Assembly: GCA_017631275.1 (NCBI GenBank)
Contig: JAGBTQ010000025.1
Span: forward strand, 20,351-84,350
DNA length: 64,000 nt
Reading direction: 5' to 3'
From: Alistipes sp.
Lineage (GTDB): Bacteria; Bacteroidota; Bacteroidia; Bacteroidales; Rikenellaceae
The notes below the pieces were generated by a model. That model was not told the origin of the DNA. It saw only the letters and a list, made by a program, of their open reading frames with translations, and searched no databases. A program made the translations under genes and the position numbers. This document shows positions 26,691 to 36,600 of this stretch, piece after piece (within the stretch, counting starts at the first letter, position 1; each line of letters starts with the position of its first letter).

Positions 26691-28283
26691 ATGAAGCGAT
26701 TTTTACACTTTTTGTTGCTCTTTGTGGGCGTTGCACACCTCGTTGCATGCTCCGAGCCCGATACTCCCGTAGTGCCTGAGGAGCCTACTCACGAGAATAA
26801 GGAGTTTGCCTTCGAGAATGTTATGATAAATGATACTCAGCTACGCTTGGATATCATTCCCGAGAATAAGGATATGGAGTATGTTGTGTTCTTGGCAGAG
26901 GTCAAGCACTTCTATATGAACAACATCGACACGCGTGAGGAACTGCTCGAGGACGACTTTGGCTATGTCATGGGGCTTGCTAAGCAGTATGGCATGCCTG
27001 TGCGCGACTTCCTTGAGGCTGTGGGCTGGCTCGTTAAGGGCGATGTTAAGGAGTATGGTGCCGTTAGCCTATATCCCAACACCGAGTATGTTGTTTATTG
27101 CTACGGCGTAAATATCGACGGCGAAAGCTACGAGGCGACAACACCAGTAAACTATGTTGTTGTCAAGACCACCACGCCCGAGCTTATTGATGTTAAGTTC
27201 GATGTGACAACGAAGGTCGAGGGTAATAAGGTCTCTATGACCATAGATCCGAACGGCTACAATGGCTTATATTATAGCTATATCGTGCCCGATAGCGACC
27301 GCTACTTTGTTCACGAGGGCATGGAGTTTACCGAGGAGTACATCACCTATTACCGCAATCGTGCATTCACTGAGTTTAATCCACGTATCAACGACCAGGG
27401 TATTGCCGCTGATCAGTTCTGCCACCAGGGCGTAACAACCATCGAGCAGCGCCTTGATCCCGATACCAATTACCAGATTGTGCTCTTTGCCGTTAGCAAT
27501 GGTCAGATGCCACTGCTCTGCTCAGTGCCTATGGCATTCAACTTTACAACCGAGGATGTTAAGCTAAGTAGCCTAACTATCGACCTTAAGGTGACCGACA
27601 TCACCCCTTATACAGCGCAGCTTACAGTGACACCTTCGAACGACACCGAGCAGTATGCCTGCGTCTTCCTTGCTCGCAACCAAATCCCTCCTTATGAGGA
27701 TGAGTACGAGCAGATGATGGCGCTCATTTCTGACTATCTTCCAGCAATGTTCTATGGCAGTTGGAGCGAGCAGCTTATGCCACTTATGCCTAACTCCGAT
27801 TACACTGTGCTCGCCTTTGGTGTCGAGAACAATCTGCCTACAACTCAGCTCTTCCGCTACGACTTTACGTCGGCTGAGGCTGAGGAGGGAGCTATCTCTA
27901 TCGAGGGTATCGAACTTGTTAAGCTCTTCGATGCCGAGGAGATTGCAGCATTAGACTCTCGCTATGCCTATTTGGTTGATGAGTGTCAATGTGTAGGTCT
28001 TGTCGAGATGAAGACCTCGGCACCTACCGATAGCGTATATTTCTGGTGGTATGAGGATTGGATGAAGTATGAGTATAGCGAGGAGGCATTCCTCGAGGAT
28101 TTGTTGCTCTACGATCCAACAGAGAGAATTCAGCTTATGAATATGTACTACGACCTACCTATGCTCTTTGCGGGTATTGCCGAGGATGGCGAGGGTAACA
28201 TGAGCCCTATATACTACACTGAGATCTTCACCCTCAGCAAGGAGCAGTGTTCGCCAGCTTCCGAATTCTTTGATTTGTTGTGA
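26691..28283 (+). CDS. Large lipoprotein with repeated Ig/Fn3-like domains
   Basis: 530 residues; lipoprotein signal with acylated Cys in HLVACSEPD near residue 20. After a Pro-rich linker (PVVPEEPTHEN), three or four domains of about 110-130 residues repeat a pattern of strand, Y-x-(V/A)-x-F/L-A turn and NTEYVVYCYG-like strand (compare NTEYVVYCYGV, NYQIVLFAVS, DYTVLAFGVE). It is acidic and probably displayed on the surface. Such lipoproteins are common in Bacteroidales and unnamed. Promoter box TATCTTTG is at 26654. The stop TGA lies within repeat copy B. Confidence 0.75.
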   Translation: MKRFLHFLLLFVGVAHLVACSEPDTPVVPEEPTHENKEFAFENVMINDTQLRLDIIPENKDMEYVVFLAEVKHFYMNNIDTREELLEDDFGYVMGLAKQYGMPVRDFLEAVGWLVKGDVKEYGAVSLYPNTEYVVYCYGVNIDGESYEATTPVNYVVVKTTTPELIDVKFDVTTKVEGNKVSMTIDPNGYNGLYYSYIVPDSDRYFVHEGMEFTEEYITYYRNRAFTEFNPRINDQGIAADQFCHQGVTTIEQRLDPDTNYQIVLFAVSNGQMPLLCSVPMAFNFTTEDVKLSSLTIDLKVTDITPYTAQLTVTPSNDTEQYACVFLARNQIPPYEDEYEQMMALISDYLPAMFYGSWSEQLMPLMPNSDYTVLAFGVENNLPTTQLFRYDFTSAEAEEGAISIEGIELVKLFDAEEIAALDSRYAYLVDECQCVGLVEMKTSAPTDSVYFWWYEDWMKYEYSEEAFLEDLLLYDPTERIQLMNMYYDLPMLFAGIAEDGEGNMSPIYYTEIFTLSKEQCSPASEFFDLL

Positions 28284-28419
28284 TAAGGGCGCATCTGCTG
28301 CCGCTAGCAAAAAGAGTCCCGACAATGAGCAGTATTTCTTGTACTGCCCATCGTCGGGATTTTTGCCGAGCGTTGCATCTGCAACCCTTCTCGCGAGAAA
28401 TAGTGCGCTGATTGATGTG
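28275..28419. repeat. Dispersed nested inverted repeat, copy B
   Basis: Starts TTGTTGTGATAAGGG inside the last codons of the lipoprotein gene and ends with AGAAATAGTGCGCTG and GATGTG. The central hairpin differs fully in sequence from the other copies but still pairs: TCCCGACAAT with ATCGTCGGGA, GCAGTA with TACTGC, AAAAA with TTTTT. It lies between convergent genes. Confidence 0.82.
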
Positions 28420-28560
28420 ATATATTAATGAGTTTAGTGAATTTAATGAGTTTAGTGATAGCCTTTCCCTAAGTTCTTTAAATTCCTTATCTTCCTTATC
28501 TTCCTTATCTTCCCTATCTATCCCATTCGTCCCATCTTTCCCATAAAATAAACTCCGTGC
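28420..28560. repeat. Minisatellite next to copy B
   Basis: Two 18-base units beginning AATGAGTTTAGTGA (28428-28463 region) are followed by three CTTCCTTAT units and then CTATCCCATTCGTCCCAT, the same pyrimidine string seen near copies A and C. A frame of Asp-Lys-Glu and Leu-Asn-Ser repeats across it on the minus strand is an artefact. Confidence 0.68.
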
Positions 28561-28577
28561 GAGGCACACCATACCTC

Positions 28578-29210
28578 TTACCCCTCACTATTTGCCTCTT
28601 TGTCGTAGATTCTCTCGTAAATCTCTCTGAGTAGTGGCTTGTTGGCGATTATCTGGCGGAGCTCCTCGAGGCGCTGAGCGTTGTCCGACTCGGGTAGCCA
28701 TAGTCGGAGATAGCCATCATAGTCGTACTTCTCGCCGAGGTGCTCAACGAGGCGGTCGTAACCCTCTTCACGGCTGAGTGTGGGGTGGTGCGTCAGTGTA
28801 AACTGAATGGTGCGACGAATAATCGACTCGGGAACGATGACCCTGTCTGCCTCGGCAACAATGCGCCCATATATTGTGCGTGGCTCGCCCTTTGACGACG
28901 CGCGATGATCCTCAGCAGCATCTGCCATGGTGGCTATCTGCTCCTCGCTAAACCACTCTCTTAACGCCTTATCTTCGAGTATTATGCGCTTCGACTCGCT
29001 GTGGTGCTTCTCGCGCCCAAAGGTTAAGCCCGTGTCGTGGTAGGCGGCGATGACGTATGCCATCTCCACGTCTACACCATATATCTCAGCATAGCGCACG
29101 CTAGCCTCGATGACTGTTGCCACATGGTCGCGCCTATGTGCTGCGTCAAATAGGTCGTAGCGGGGTATTATCTCTCGCTCGACATACTCTACAATTTCTT
29201 GACGTATCAT
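28578..29210 (-). CDS. HD-domain phosphohydrolase
   Basis: 210 residues from the ATG at 29208-29210; a GTG at 29243 would overlap the peptidase. RRDHVATVIEAS supplies the first His, AAYHDTGLTFG the HD pair near residue 68, and EDHRASSKG a further His; a late Asp in AEADRVI completes an HD site. Family members hydrolyse nucleotides or other phosphates; the substrate is unknown. It begins one base after the end of the M16 peptidase gene and is probably in the same operon. Confidence 0.82.
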   Translation of the reverse strand: MIRQEIVEYVEREIIPRYDLFDAAHRRDHVATVIEASVRYAEIYGVDVEMAYVIAAYHDTGLTFGREKHHSESKRIILEDKALREWFSEEQIATMADAAEDHRASSKGEPRTIYGRIVAEADRVIVPESIIRRTIQFTLTHHPTLSREEGYDRLVEHLGEKYDYDGYLRLWLPESDNAQRLEELRQIIANKPLLREIYERIYDKEANSEG

Positions 29211-29211
29211 G

Positions 29212-30468
29212 CTATCCTGCGACCACAACAACGAGGTCGTCACGTTTTAGGTACTTCTCGGCGAGGCGCTTGATCTCCTCGGGCGTAATCGAGAATATGC
29301 GCTGTACGCTCTGCTCGGTGGCGCTGTTGTCCATGCCACACATTATATTTTCGATTGTCACGTCGGCAATGCCAAATGGCCCGTCGAGGATGCGTAGTAT
29401 CTCGCCAATCATCACATTTTTGACCATCTGCAACTCCTCCTCCGATATTAGCTCGTGGCGCAGTCGCTCTATCTCATTGTATATCTCCTTAATCGCCTCC
29501 TCGCGCTTCTCGCGTGCCACCTGTGTTGCTATGGCGAGGTAACCCTCCTGCTCGAAGTTTACCATGGCAGCCATCACGCCATAGGTGTAGCCATGCTCCT
29601 CGCGTAGGTTCTGCATTAGGCGTGAGCCGAAGTATCCGCCGAGGATTGCTGCCACCACCTGCATGCCCACAAAGTCGGGGTGTGTGCGTGGAAAGAGCAG
29701 ACGTCCTACACGCACCGACGACTGAAGTGCCGACTCGACATTGTGCTCTAAGTAGTGTGTGGTCTTTGCCTCTGGAAACTCCACTTCGGGGCTTGCTCCC
29801 GAGTGTAGCTCTGCTGCCAGCGCCTCAATCTTGGCATAGACACCCTCGTCAATATTTCCGCTACACACCACAAAGGCATTCTCGGCGGTGTATAGTTTTG
29901 TGTAGTGCTCCCTAAGGTCGTCGGTTGTAAGGTTGTCGTACTCATCCTCGTGTGTCGATATGCCGTAGGGGTGGTCTTTGCCAAAGAGTGCCTCGGCAAA
30001 GAGCTCACGCGACTGCATATCCACCTTCTTGCGCTCGATTACAAGGCTCTGCTTGCGCTTCTGGCGATACACATCGAACTCGCGCTCGGGGAATGCGGGG
30101 TGGAGTAGTATCTCGCGTGCCACGGCGAGTGTTGGCTCAAAGAACTTCTTGAGCGTGCAGAACGATATGTAGCTGTAGTCGCGGTCTATGTTCACGTCGA
30201 AATATGAGCCGTAGAAGTCGAGTCGCTCGGCAATCTCTTGTGCTGTTAGCGATGTGCTTCCCTCGCCGAGCATATTGGCTGTCGACGATGCTGCAAAGGG
30301 CTTTGTCTGCAATGAGCTTCCCGCCTTGAACACGAATGTGAAGCGCACAACCTCGAAGTCGTCGCTCGATAGGGTATATATCCTCACTCCATTCTTTGCG
30401 TGTGTTAGGCGTGATGGTGGCATCTCCACGCTACGAGGAATAACTATGTCGGGTTGTTGGCGTATCAT
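29212..30468 (-). CDS. M16 peptidase-like protein lacking the zinc motif
   Basis: 418 residues from the ATG at 30466-30468, which overlaps the stop of the upstream gene (ATGA); the frame reaches an ATG at 30516 inside that gene. It has the M16 two-domain fold (ASSTANMLGEGSTSLTAQEI, and a C-terminal half with GGYFGSRLMQNLREEHGYTY, the R/Y pair that contacts substrate). The HxxEH zinc site is replaced, so it should be the non-catalytic partner. The next gene upstream carries the active motif; M16B enzymes commonly work as such pairs. Confidence 0.87.
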   Translation of the reverse strand: MIRQQPDIVIPRSVEMPPSRLTHAKNGVRIYTLSSDDFEVVRFTFVFKAGSSLQTKPFAASSTANMLGEGSTSLTAQEIAERLDFYGSYFDVNIDRDYSYISFCTLKKFFEPTLAVAREILLHPAFPEREFDVYRQKRKQSLVIERKKVDMQSRELFAEALFGKDHPYGISTHEDEYDNLTTDDLREHYTKLYTAENAFVVCSGNIDEGVYAKIEALAAELHSGASPEVEFPEAKTTHYLEHNVESALQSSVRVGRLLFPRTHPDFVGMQVVAAILGGYFGSRLMQNLREEHGYTYGVMAAMVNFEQEGYLAIATQVAREKREEAIKEIYNEIERLRHELISEEELQMVKNVMIGEILRILDGPFGIADVTIENIMCGMDNSATEQSVQRIFSITPEEIKRLAEKYLKRDDLVVVVAG

Positions 30469-31703
30469 TGTTTTGCTCTGTAGATTAGTGTTGATGAATT
30501 TTGCTTGCGGAAGCATCGCTCGGCAAATGCCATCACCTGCTCACGTGTCAGTGCTCGGTAAATCTCTGCCTCACGGTTGATTAGCGTTATGTCGCCCGTC
30601 ATGGCGTAGAAGCCTAGGTTTAGCGCCTTGTTCATGATGTTTATCTCGCCCATGAGCATGTTTGCCTCGAACTTGTTCTTGACCTTCTCCATCTCGTAGT
30701 CCGATATGTTGCCCGCCTTTATCTCGTCGAGCTCCTGCCATAGCGCACGCTCGGCCTCCTCTTCCAATGTCTGAGGCATGAGTCGTCCCTTTATCACGAA
30801 CAATCCCTCGTCGAGGCTACCTGTGATGTAGGCATTCACCGACGAGAACAATCCTCGCTCCTTAATTAGTCGGTTTACCAAGCGTGATGACTCGCCACCT
30901 GCCAACAAATCGGACGATAGGTCGCCACAGAAGAAGTCTTCGGATTGGCGGTCGCCCATGTGTAGGGCTATGGTTATGTCCGTCGCGGGCACGTCGCGCT
31001 CCACCTCTAGGCGACGTGCCTCGGTCTGCACGGGCTCGTGGGGTATAGGTAGTATCTCGCCACCATGATCCTCGATGTCACCGAAATACTCCTCTGCCAT
31101 AGCGAGCATCTCCTCCTCGGGTAGGTCGGCAGAGATTGATAGTATGGCACGCGATGGGCGGTAGTGGCGAGCATAGAACTCGCGCACGTCGTCGAGTGTT
31201 GCTCGCTCGATATGCTCGGGCGACTGACCTATTGTTGACCAGCGGTAGGGGTGGGTCGTATATGCGAGGTTGCGCAGTAGCAGCTGCTCGTCGCCGTATG
31301 GCTGATTTAGGAAGCGCTGCTTGAACTCCTCGATAACGACTTGCTTTTCGGTCGAGTATGCCTCCTCCGATATGTTTAGGTTCTGCATTCTGTCGCTCTC
31401 GAGCCATAGTGCTGTCGATAGGTTCTCCTTCGGCAGTGTTATGTAGAAGTCGGTGTAGTCGTTGTTGGTGAAGGCGTTGTTCTCGCCCGATGCCATCTGT
31501 ACGGGTACGTCGAACTCGGGCACGTTGTGCGTGCCACGAAACATAAGGTGCTCGAACAAATGGGCAAATCCCGTTTTTGTTGGCTCCTCGTTGCGTGCCC
31601 CCACCATGTATAGAATGTTCACTGCTGCAAGCTTCGATGCGCGGTCACGATTTACCAACACACGCAGTCCGTTGCGTAGGGTCTTTTCGGTATATTTTAT
31701 CAT
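30465..31703 (-). CDS. M16 zinc peptidase (catalytic subunit)
   Basis: 412 residues. FAHLFEHLMFRGTHN at about 45-59 contains HxxEH, with the third ligand Glu expected in the STEKQVVIEEFKQR helix region. The C-terminal half has DLLAGGESSRLVNRLIKERG. It should act with the zinc-free partner encoded immediately downstream with a 4-base overlap. No signal peptide is visible at the N-terminus, so it may be cytoplasmic. Substrate unknown. Confidence 0.9.
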   Translation of the reverse strand: MIKYTEKTLRNGLRVLVNRDRASKLAAVNILYMVGARNEEPTKTGFAHLFEHLMFRGTHNVPEFDVPVQMASGENNAFTNNDYTDFYITLPKENLSTALWLESDRMQNLNISEEAYSTEKQVVIEEFKQRFLNQPYGDEQLLLRNLAYTTHPYRWSTIGQSPEHIERATLDDVREFYARHYRPSRAILSISADLPEEEMLAMAEEYFGDIEDHGGEILPIPHEPVQTEARRLEVERDVPATDITIALHMGDRQSEDFFCGDLSSDLLAGGESSRLVNRLIKERGLFSSVNAYITGSLDEGLFVIKGRLMPQTLEEEAERALWQELDEIKAGNISDYEMEKVKNKFEANMLMGEINIMNKALNLGFYAMTGDITLINREAEIYRALTREQVMAFAERCFRKQNSSTLIYRAKQ

Positions 31704-31726
31704 TGTCTTGCTTATTGCAATTATTC

Positions 31727-32392
31727 TTATTTAATCGGCTTTATCTGCTTCTTGTATCTGCTCCAGTTAGGGTCTTTCTTGTATGCTTTGATTGCCTCTT
31801 TGGGCACATATATCATTGTTGTTTCACCTATCCTTAAGTAATCTATTGCAGGTGGCGTTGTGGCTAAACATGTTATGCTTGTTAGGCTGCTGCAACCAAG
31901 GAATGCACTCTCTCCAATGCTAGTTACGCTATTCGGAATAGTAATGCTAGTTAGGCTGCTGCAACCCCAGAATGCATACCAACCAATGCTAGTTACGCTA
32001 TTAGGAATGGTAATGCTAGTTAGGCCACTGCAACCATAGAATGCATACCAACCAATGCTAGTTACGCTATTAGGAATAGTAATGCTAGTTAGGCTGCTGC
32101 AACCCTCGAATGCACTATATCCAATGCTAGTTACGCTATCGGGAATAGTAATGCTTTTAAGGCTGCTACAACCCTTGAATGCATAATCTCCAATGCTAGT
32201 TACTCTATCCCTAAATTTTAGTACTCCTCGACCATTATTATAGCTATTTGAAACCAAATCGTCATCGTTGAAAGATATAGTTCTTCCATCGGTCGTTGTG
32301 TACCAAATCTCATTATTTGGCGGAGTCTGCGCCGAGGCGGTAGCAACCGCTACCATAAGGCAGACGACAAATGCGAAGAGTTTACGTAGCAT
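31727..32392 (-). CDS. Small BspA-like leucine-rich surface protein
   Basis: 221 residues from the ATG at 32390-32392; the frame extends to 32440 through the promoter region. Signal peptide [23 protein letters not shown] short N-terminal region ([15 protein letters not shown]) is followed by about five 23-residue LRR_5 repeats ([20 protein letters not shown]) and a C-terminal cap ending [11 protein letters not shown]. It shares both ends and repeat DNA with the large protein at 33616. A TATATTTG box lies at 32445-32438. Likely secreted or surface-bound; ligand unknown. Confidence 0.83.
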   Translation of the reverse strand: MLRKLFAFVVCLMVAVATASAQTPPNNEIWYTTTDGRTISFNDDDLVSNSYNNGRGVLKFRDRVTSIGDYAFKGCSSLKSITIPDSVTSIGYSAFEGCSSLTSITIPNSVTSIGWYAFYGCSGLTSITIPNSVTSIGWYAFWGCSSLTSITIPNSVTSIGESAFLGCSSLTSITCLATTPPAIDYLRIGETTMIYVPKEAIKAYKKDPNWSRYKKQIKPIK

Positions 32393-32516
32393 ATAGTGTT
32401 GCGTTAATTGAGGGTTATACGTTAATATAGTAATGTACAAATATACGAAAAATATACTCTCATGGTAGCAACCTGAGAAATAATTTCTAACTTTGTGTTA
32501 GTAAAACCTAATAACT

Positions 32517-33557
32517 ATGGCAAAATCACAGAAAACTGAGCAAAAAACAAAGCAGCCACTGGCAAAGCGATTGTTCAACACCTATGTTATCGATGCCCTG
32601 AGCTACATGGCTATGGGTCTTTTCTGCTCGCTCATTCTTGGTCTTATAATCAAGCAGCTATCGCTAATTCCTGGGCTCGACTTGCTCGCTGACATTGCCA
32701 AGCTGTTGCAGTCGCCAGCGGTGGTTGGTGGCTCGATAGGTCTTGCCATAGGTCTTGGACTTAAGCGCGATCCACTTGTGACTATCTCGGCTGTGGCGGT
32801 GGGTGCTCTGGGCTATCAGTTTGGAGGCCCTATTGGCGCTTACCTCGCCTCGGTGGTGGGTGTCGAGGCGGGCTCGCTTGTGTCGAAGCGTACGCCCGTA
32901 GATATCATCATCACGCCACTTACATCGGTTGTCGTGGCGGGCTTGTTTGCCATATATTGCTGCGCACCAATCAACGAGTGGGTGATGTCGCTCGGCGAGG
33001 TTATCAACCGTGCCACAATGCTCAACCCATTCACTATGGGCGTGCTTGTGTCGGTAATGGTGGGTTGCTTCTTGACGCTCCCCATCAGCTCGGCGGCGTT
33101 GTGTATCTCGATAGGCATCGGTGGCTTGGCGGCGGGTGCTGCCACCGCGGGTTGCTGTGCTCAGATGATTGGCTTTGCTGTGATTAGCTTCAAGGATAAC
33201 GGCTTTGGCGGTCTTCTCTCTCAGGGTCTTGGTACGTCGATGCTTCAGATTGGTAACATCGTGCGCAAGCCTATCATTTGGCTTGCCCCAACGCTCACGT
33301 CGGCAATTCTCGGACCTATATCCACCATGTGGCTAAAGATGGAGAACAATGCTGCGGGTGCGGGCATGGGTACTGCGGGCTTGGTGGGCCCTATCGGCTG
33401 TTGGGATACCATGTCGGCAACCACCGACCATACGCTACTTCTTGCCGAGATTGTGGGTCTTTACTTTGTTGCTCCTGCCGTTCTTAGCCTCGTGTTCCAC
33501 TCCGTGATGAAGCGCCTCGGTTGGGTTAAGGCGGGCGACATGGCACTTAAAAAGTAG
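32517..33557 (+). CDS. Orphan PTS_EIIC_2-type membrane transporter
   Basis: 346 residues, about nine hydrophobic segments, Gly-rich (GGSIGLAIGLGL, GIGGLAAGAATAG). It matches the PTS_EIIC_2 family, a short IIC-like group. No IIA, IIB, HPr or enzyme I gene lies in the window, and Bacteroidales generally lack a sugar PTS. Therefore it probably works as a carrier without phosphorylation; its solute is unknown. Promoter box TAACTTTG at 32488-32495, 21 bases before the ATG. It lies between the two BspA-like genes on the opposite strand. Confidence 0.78.
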   Translation: MAKSQKTEQKTKQPLAKRLFNTYVIDALSYMAMGLFCSLILGLIIKQLSLIPGLDLLADIAKLLQSPAVVGGSIGLAIGLGLKRDPLVTISAVAVGALGYQFGGPIGAYLASVVGVEAGSLVSKRTPVDIIITPLTSVVVAGLFAIYCCAPINEWVMSLGEVINRATMLNPFTMGVLVSVMVGCFLTLPISSAALCISIGIGGLAAGAATAGCCAQMIGFAVISFKDNGFGGLLSQGLGTSMLQIGNIVRKPIIWLAPTLTSAILGPISTMWLKMENNAAGAGMGTAGLVGPIGCWDTMSATTDHTLLLAEIVGLYFVAPAVLSLVFHSVMKRLGWVKAGDMALKK

Positions 33558-33579
33558 GGTAGAAACTGCAAAAAAAATT

Positions 33580-33610
33580 AGAGGGAGCAACCACTGTGGT
33601 TACTCCCTCT
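33580..33610. terminator. Bidirectional terminator
   Basis: AGAGGGAGCAACCA pairs with TGGTTACTCCCTCT with one mismatch and a 3-base loop, between the convergent transporter and BspA-like genes; A/T tracts flank it. Confidence 0.83.
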
Positions 33611-33615
33611 TGTCG

Positions 33616-36600
33616 TTATTTTACTCTCTTAAACTGCTTCGAGTAAATCGACCAGTTAGGCTCTGTCTTATACTCCTTGAGAGCCTCTTTAGGTACATAT
33701 ATTGTCACACTCTCCGATATGCCTAAGTAGCTGATTGTTGGAGGTATGATAGCCATGCATGTAATGTCGGTTAGGCTGCTGCATTCGCCAAAGGCATCAT
33801 CGCCAATCCATGTTACACCAGCGGGTATTCTTATCTTTGAAATACCCGAGCAACCCTTAAATGCCTGTGCGCCAATCTCGGCAACGCTATCGGGAATAGT
33901 CACCTCGATAAGCGAGCTACAACCGCTGAATACACGGCTACTGATGACCTTCACGCCTTCGGGTATGGCGTATGTCGTAGTGCCCCTATGTAGGTAGTCG
34001 ATAAGTGTGCCATGCTTTATTAGGCAGAGTCCATCTTCTGATGCGCACTTGCCGGTGTATGCCACCACCTTGTCGGCAGCGAGTCCATTGCCATAGGGGA
34101 TTTTGTTGCCTGTCACGGCGTTTACCACTATCTGCTCGATGTTGCACCCAGCAAAGGCATCCTTGCCAATTGTGGTTACGCTATTTGCAATTATTACACT
34201 CTTTAGGTTGTTGCAATCTTTGAATGCCTCTGCGCCTATCTCTGTAACGTTCTCGGTTATAAATAGCTTTGCGAGCGATGTGCAACCCTTGAAGAGCTCT
34301 CTGTTGATAACCTTTATCTCCGAGGGTATTGTGTAGGTTACAACCCCCTTGTGCAGAATGTTGATGAGCACGCCATCTTTGATAATGCAACGACCGTCTG
34401 CCGATGCATAGTCGCCCTTGTATGCCACAACCTTGTCGGCGCTTAGACCCTCGCAACCGCTAAACGTATTGCCTGTTACGGCATTTACGGTGATCTGCTC
34501 GATATTGCAACCATCGAAAGCAGACTTTCCAAACGATGTCACACTGTTGGGTATGGTTACGCTCTTTAGCTTGCTACAATCTTTGAATGCACACGCGCCA
34601 ATTGATGTTACGCCTGGTGCTATTGTGACGCTCGCAAGATTTGCACACTCATAGAAGGTGTACTCGCCGATTGTTGTAATGCTGTTAGGTAGGTCTATGC
34701 TTGTCAAGCCACAATTTGCGAATACTCCATTTTCGAGCTTTGTGATGCCCTCGGGTAGGGTGATTTGTGTTAGACCACTACAGCCGTAGAATGCATACTT
34801 GCCTATTGCTGTTAGGCTCTCTGGCATATTTACATTTGTTAGGCTTGTGCAACCCTTGAATACGTGCGAGCCAATCTCGGTCACGCCTTCAGGCACAACA
34901 TATTCGGTTAGGTTTGCCTGTATCACAGCTATGAGCCTGCCGTTTACAACCACGTTGCAGCCATCTTCTGTAGTGTTGCTGCCGCTAAACTTTGTTAGGT
35001 TGCTGCATTCGCTTAGTGCATCATGCTCGAAGCTCTGCACATTGTCGCCCAGGACTATCTCTGTGGGGTTGGCTCCCGCAAGCATAGCCTTGGTAATGTT
35101 GTTGCTATCAACGATTAGCTTGCCACTAAAGCCGCTCAGAGCGTTGCTATCCAATATTGTTATGCCTGGAGCTATCGTTATCTCCTCTATTTTGCTTAAA
35201 TCTACCCATTTGCCACTAAAGTGCTCGGTGTTTATGGTTAGCCTCTTAAGCTTAGAGCTTTTGGCAAATGTTCCCTCTGCCACATCCTTGACACTTGTGC
35301 CGAGTGTCAGCTCCTCAAGGTTGCCAAGATATATGCAGTCGGCATTAAACCCATATGTGTTTAATGATAGTGTCTTGATGCTATTGCAGTCGTTGAAAGC
35401 ACCGCTCTTGATTGTTGTTACACTGTTTGGAATGGTTAAGCTTGTTAGCCCTGTGCAGTTGGCAAAAGCCTTATTTCCAATCTCTACTACGCCATCGGGA
35501 ATGGTGTATGTGGTTAGGTTATGCTCAACAACATCGATGAGTTTGCCGTCAACAATCAGACAACGACCATCTTCCGATGCGTACTTGCCTCTATATCCCG
35601 CAATTTTATTATCACCAAACACCTCTTCGATGTATGATGTGTCGCCTGTTACGGTGTCTATTATAACAGACTGAATGTTGCAACCCTTGAATGCCTCATA
35701 TCCAATGCTAGTTACGCTATTAGGAATAGTAATGCTAGTTAGGCTACTGCACCATGCGAATGTCCAATTTTTAATGCTTTTTACGCTATTAGGAATAGTA
35801 ATGCTAGTTAGGCTGCTGCAACCATCGAATGCATACTCTCCAATCTCTGTTACGCTATTAGGAATATTAATGCTAGTTAGGCTGCTGCAATCAAGGAATT
35901 CATAATCTCCAATGCTAGTTACGCTATTGGGAATAGTATAAGAGGTCAATCCCGCTGGCGCAAATGCAATTAGTTTACCATCTTTGATTAGACTTCTGCC
36001 ATCTTCTGATGCAAATTTGCCCTTAAACGATTTTAGGCTGCTGCAACCCACGAATGCCATCTCTCCAATGCTAGTTACGCTATTCGGAATAGTAATGCTA
36101 GTTAGGCTGCTGCAATTCCAGAATGCGTAACCTCCAATCTCCGTTACACTATTAGGAATAGTAATGTTAGTTAGGCTGCTGCAACCATCGAATGCATACT
36201 CTCCAATGCTAGTTACGCTCTCGGAAATAGTGATGCTTGTTAGGCTGCTGCAATCAGCGAATGCAAGCTTTCCAATGCTAGTTACGCTATTAGGGATAGT
36301 AATGCTAGTTAGGCTGCTGCAATTACGGAATGTACCATCTTCAATCTCCGTTACGCTATTAGGGATAGTAATGCTAGTTAGGCTGCTGCAATTCCAGAAT
36401 GCGAAACCTCCAATCTCCGTTACGCTATTAGGAATAGTAATGCTTTTTAGGCTGCTGAAACCGCTGAATGCACTATCTTCAATCTCCGTTACGCTATTAG
36501 GAATAATAATGCTTGTTAGGCTGCTGCAACCCCAGAATACCTCCTCTCCAATGCTAGTTACGCTATTAGGAATAGTATATTTTGTTAGACCTCCTGGTGT

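Noticed and set aside
28234-28572. Minus-strand frame of Asp-Lys-Glu and Leu-Asn-Ser repeats
   Set aside because: It is the translation of the minisatellite next to repeat copy B and has no start site or neighbours supporting a gene.
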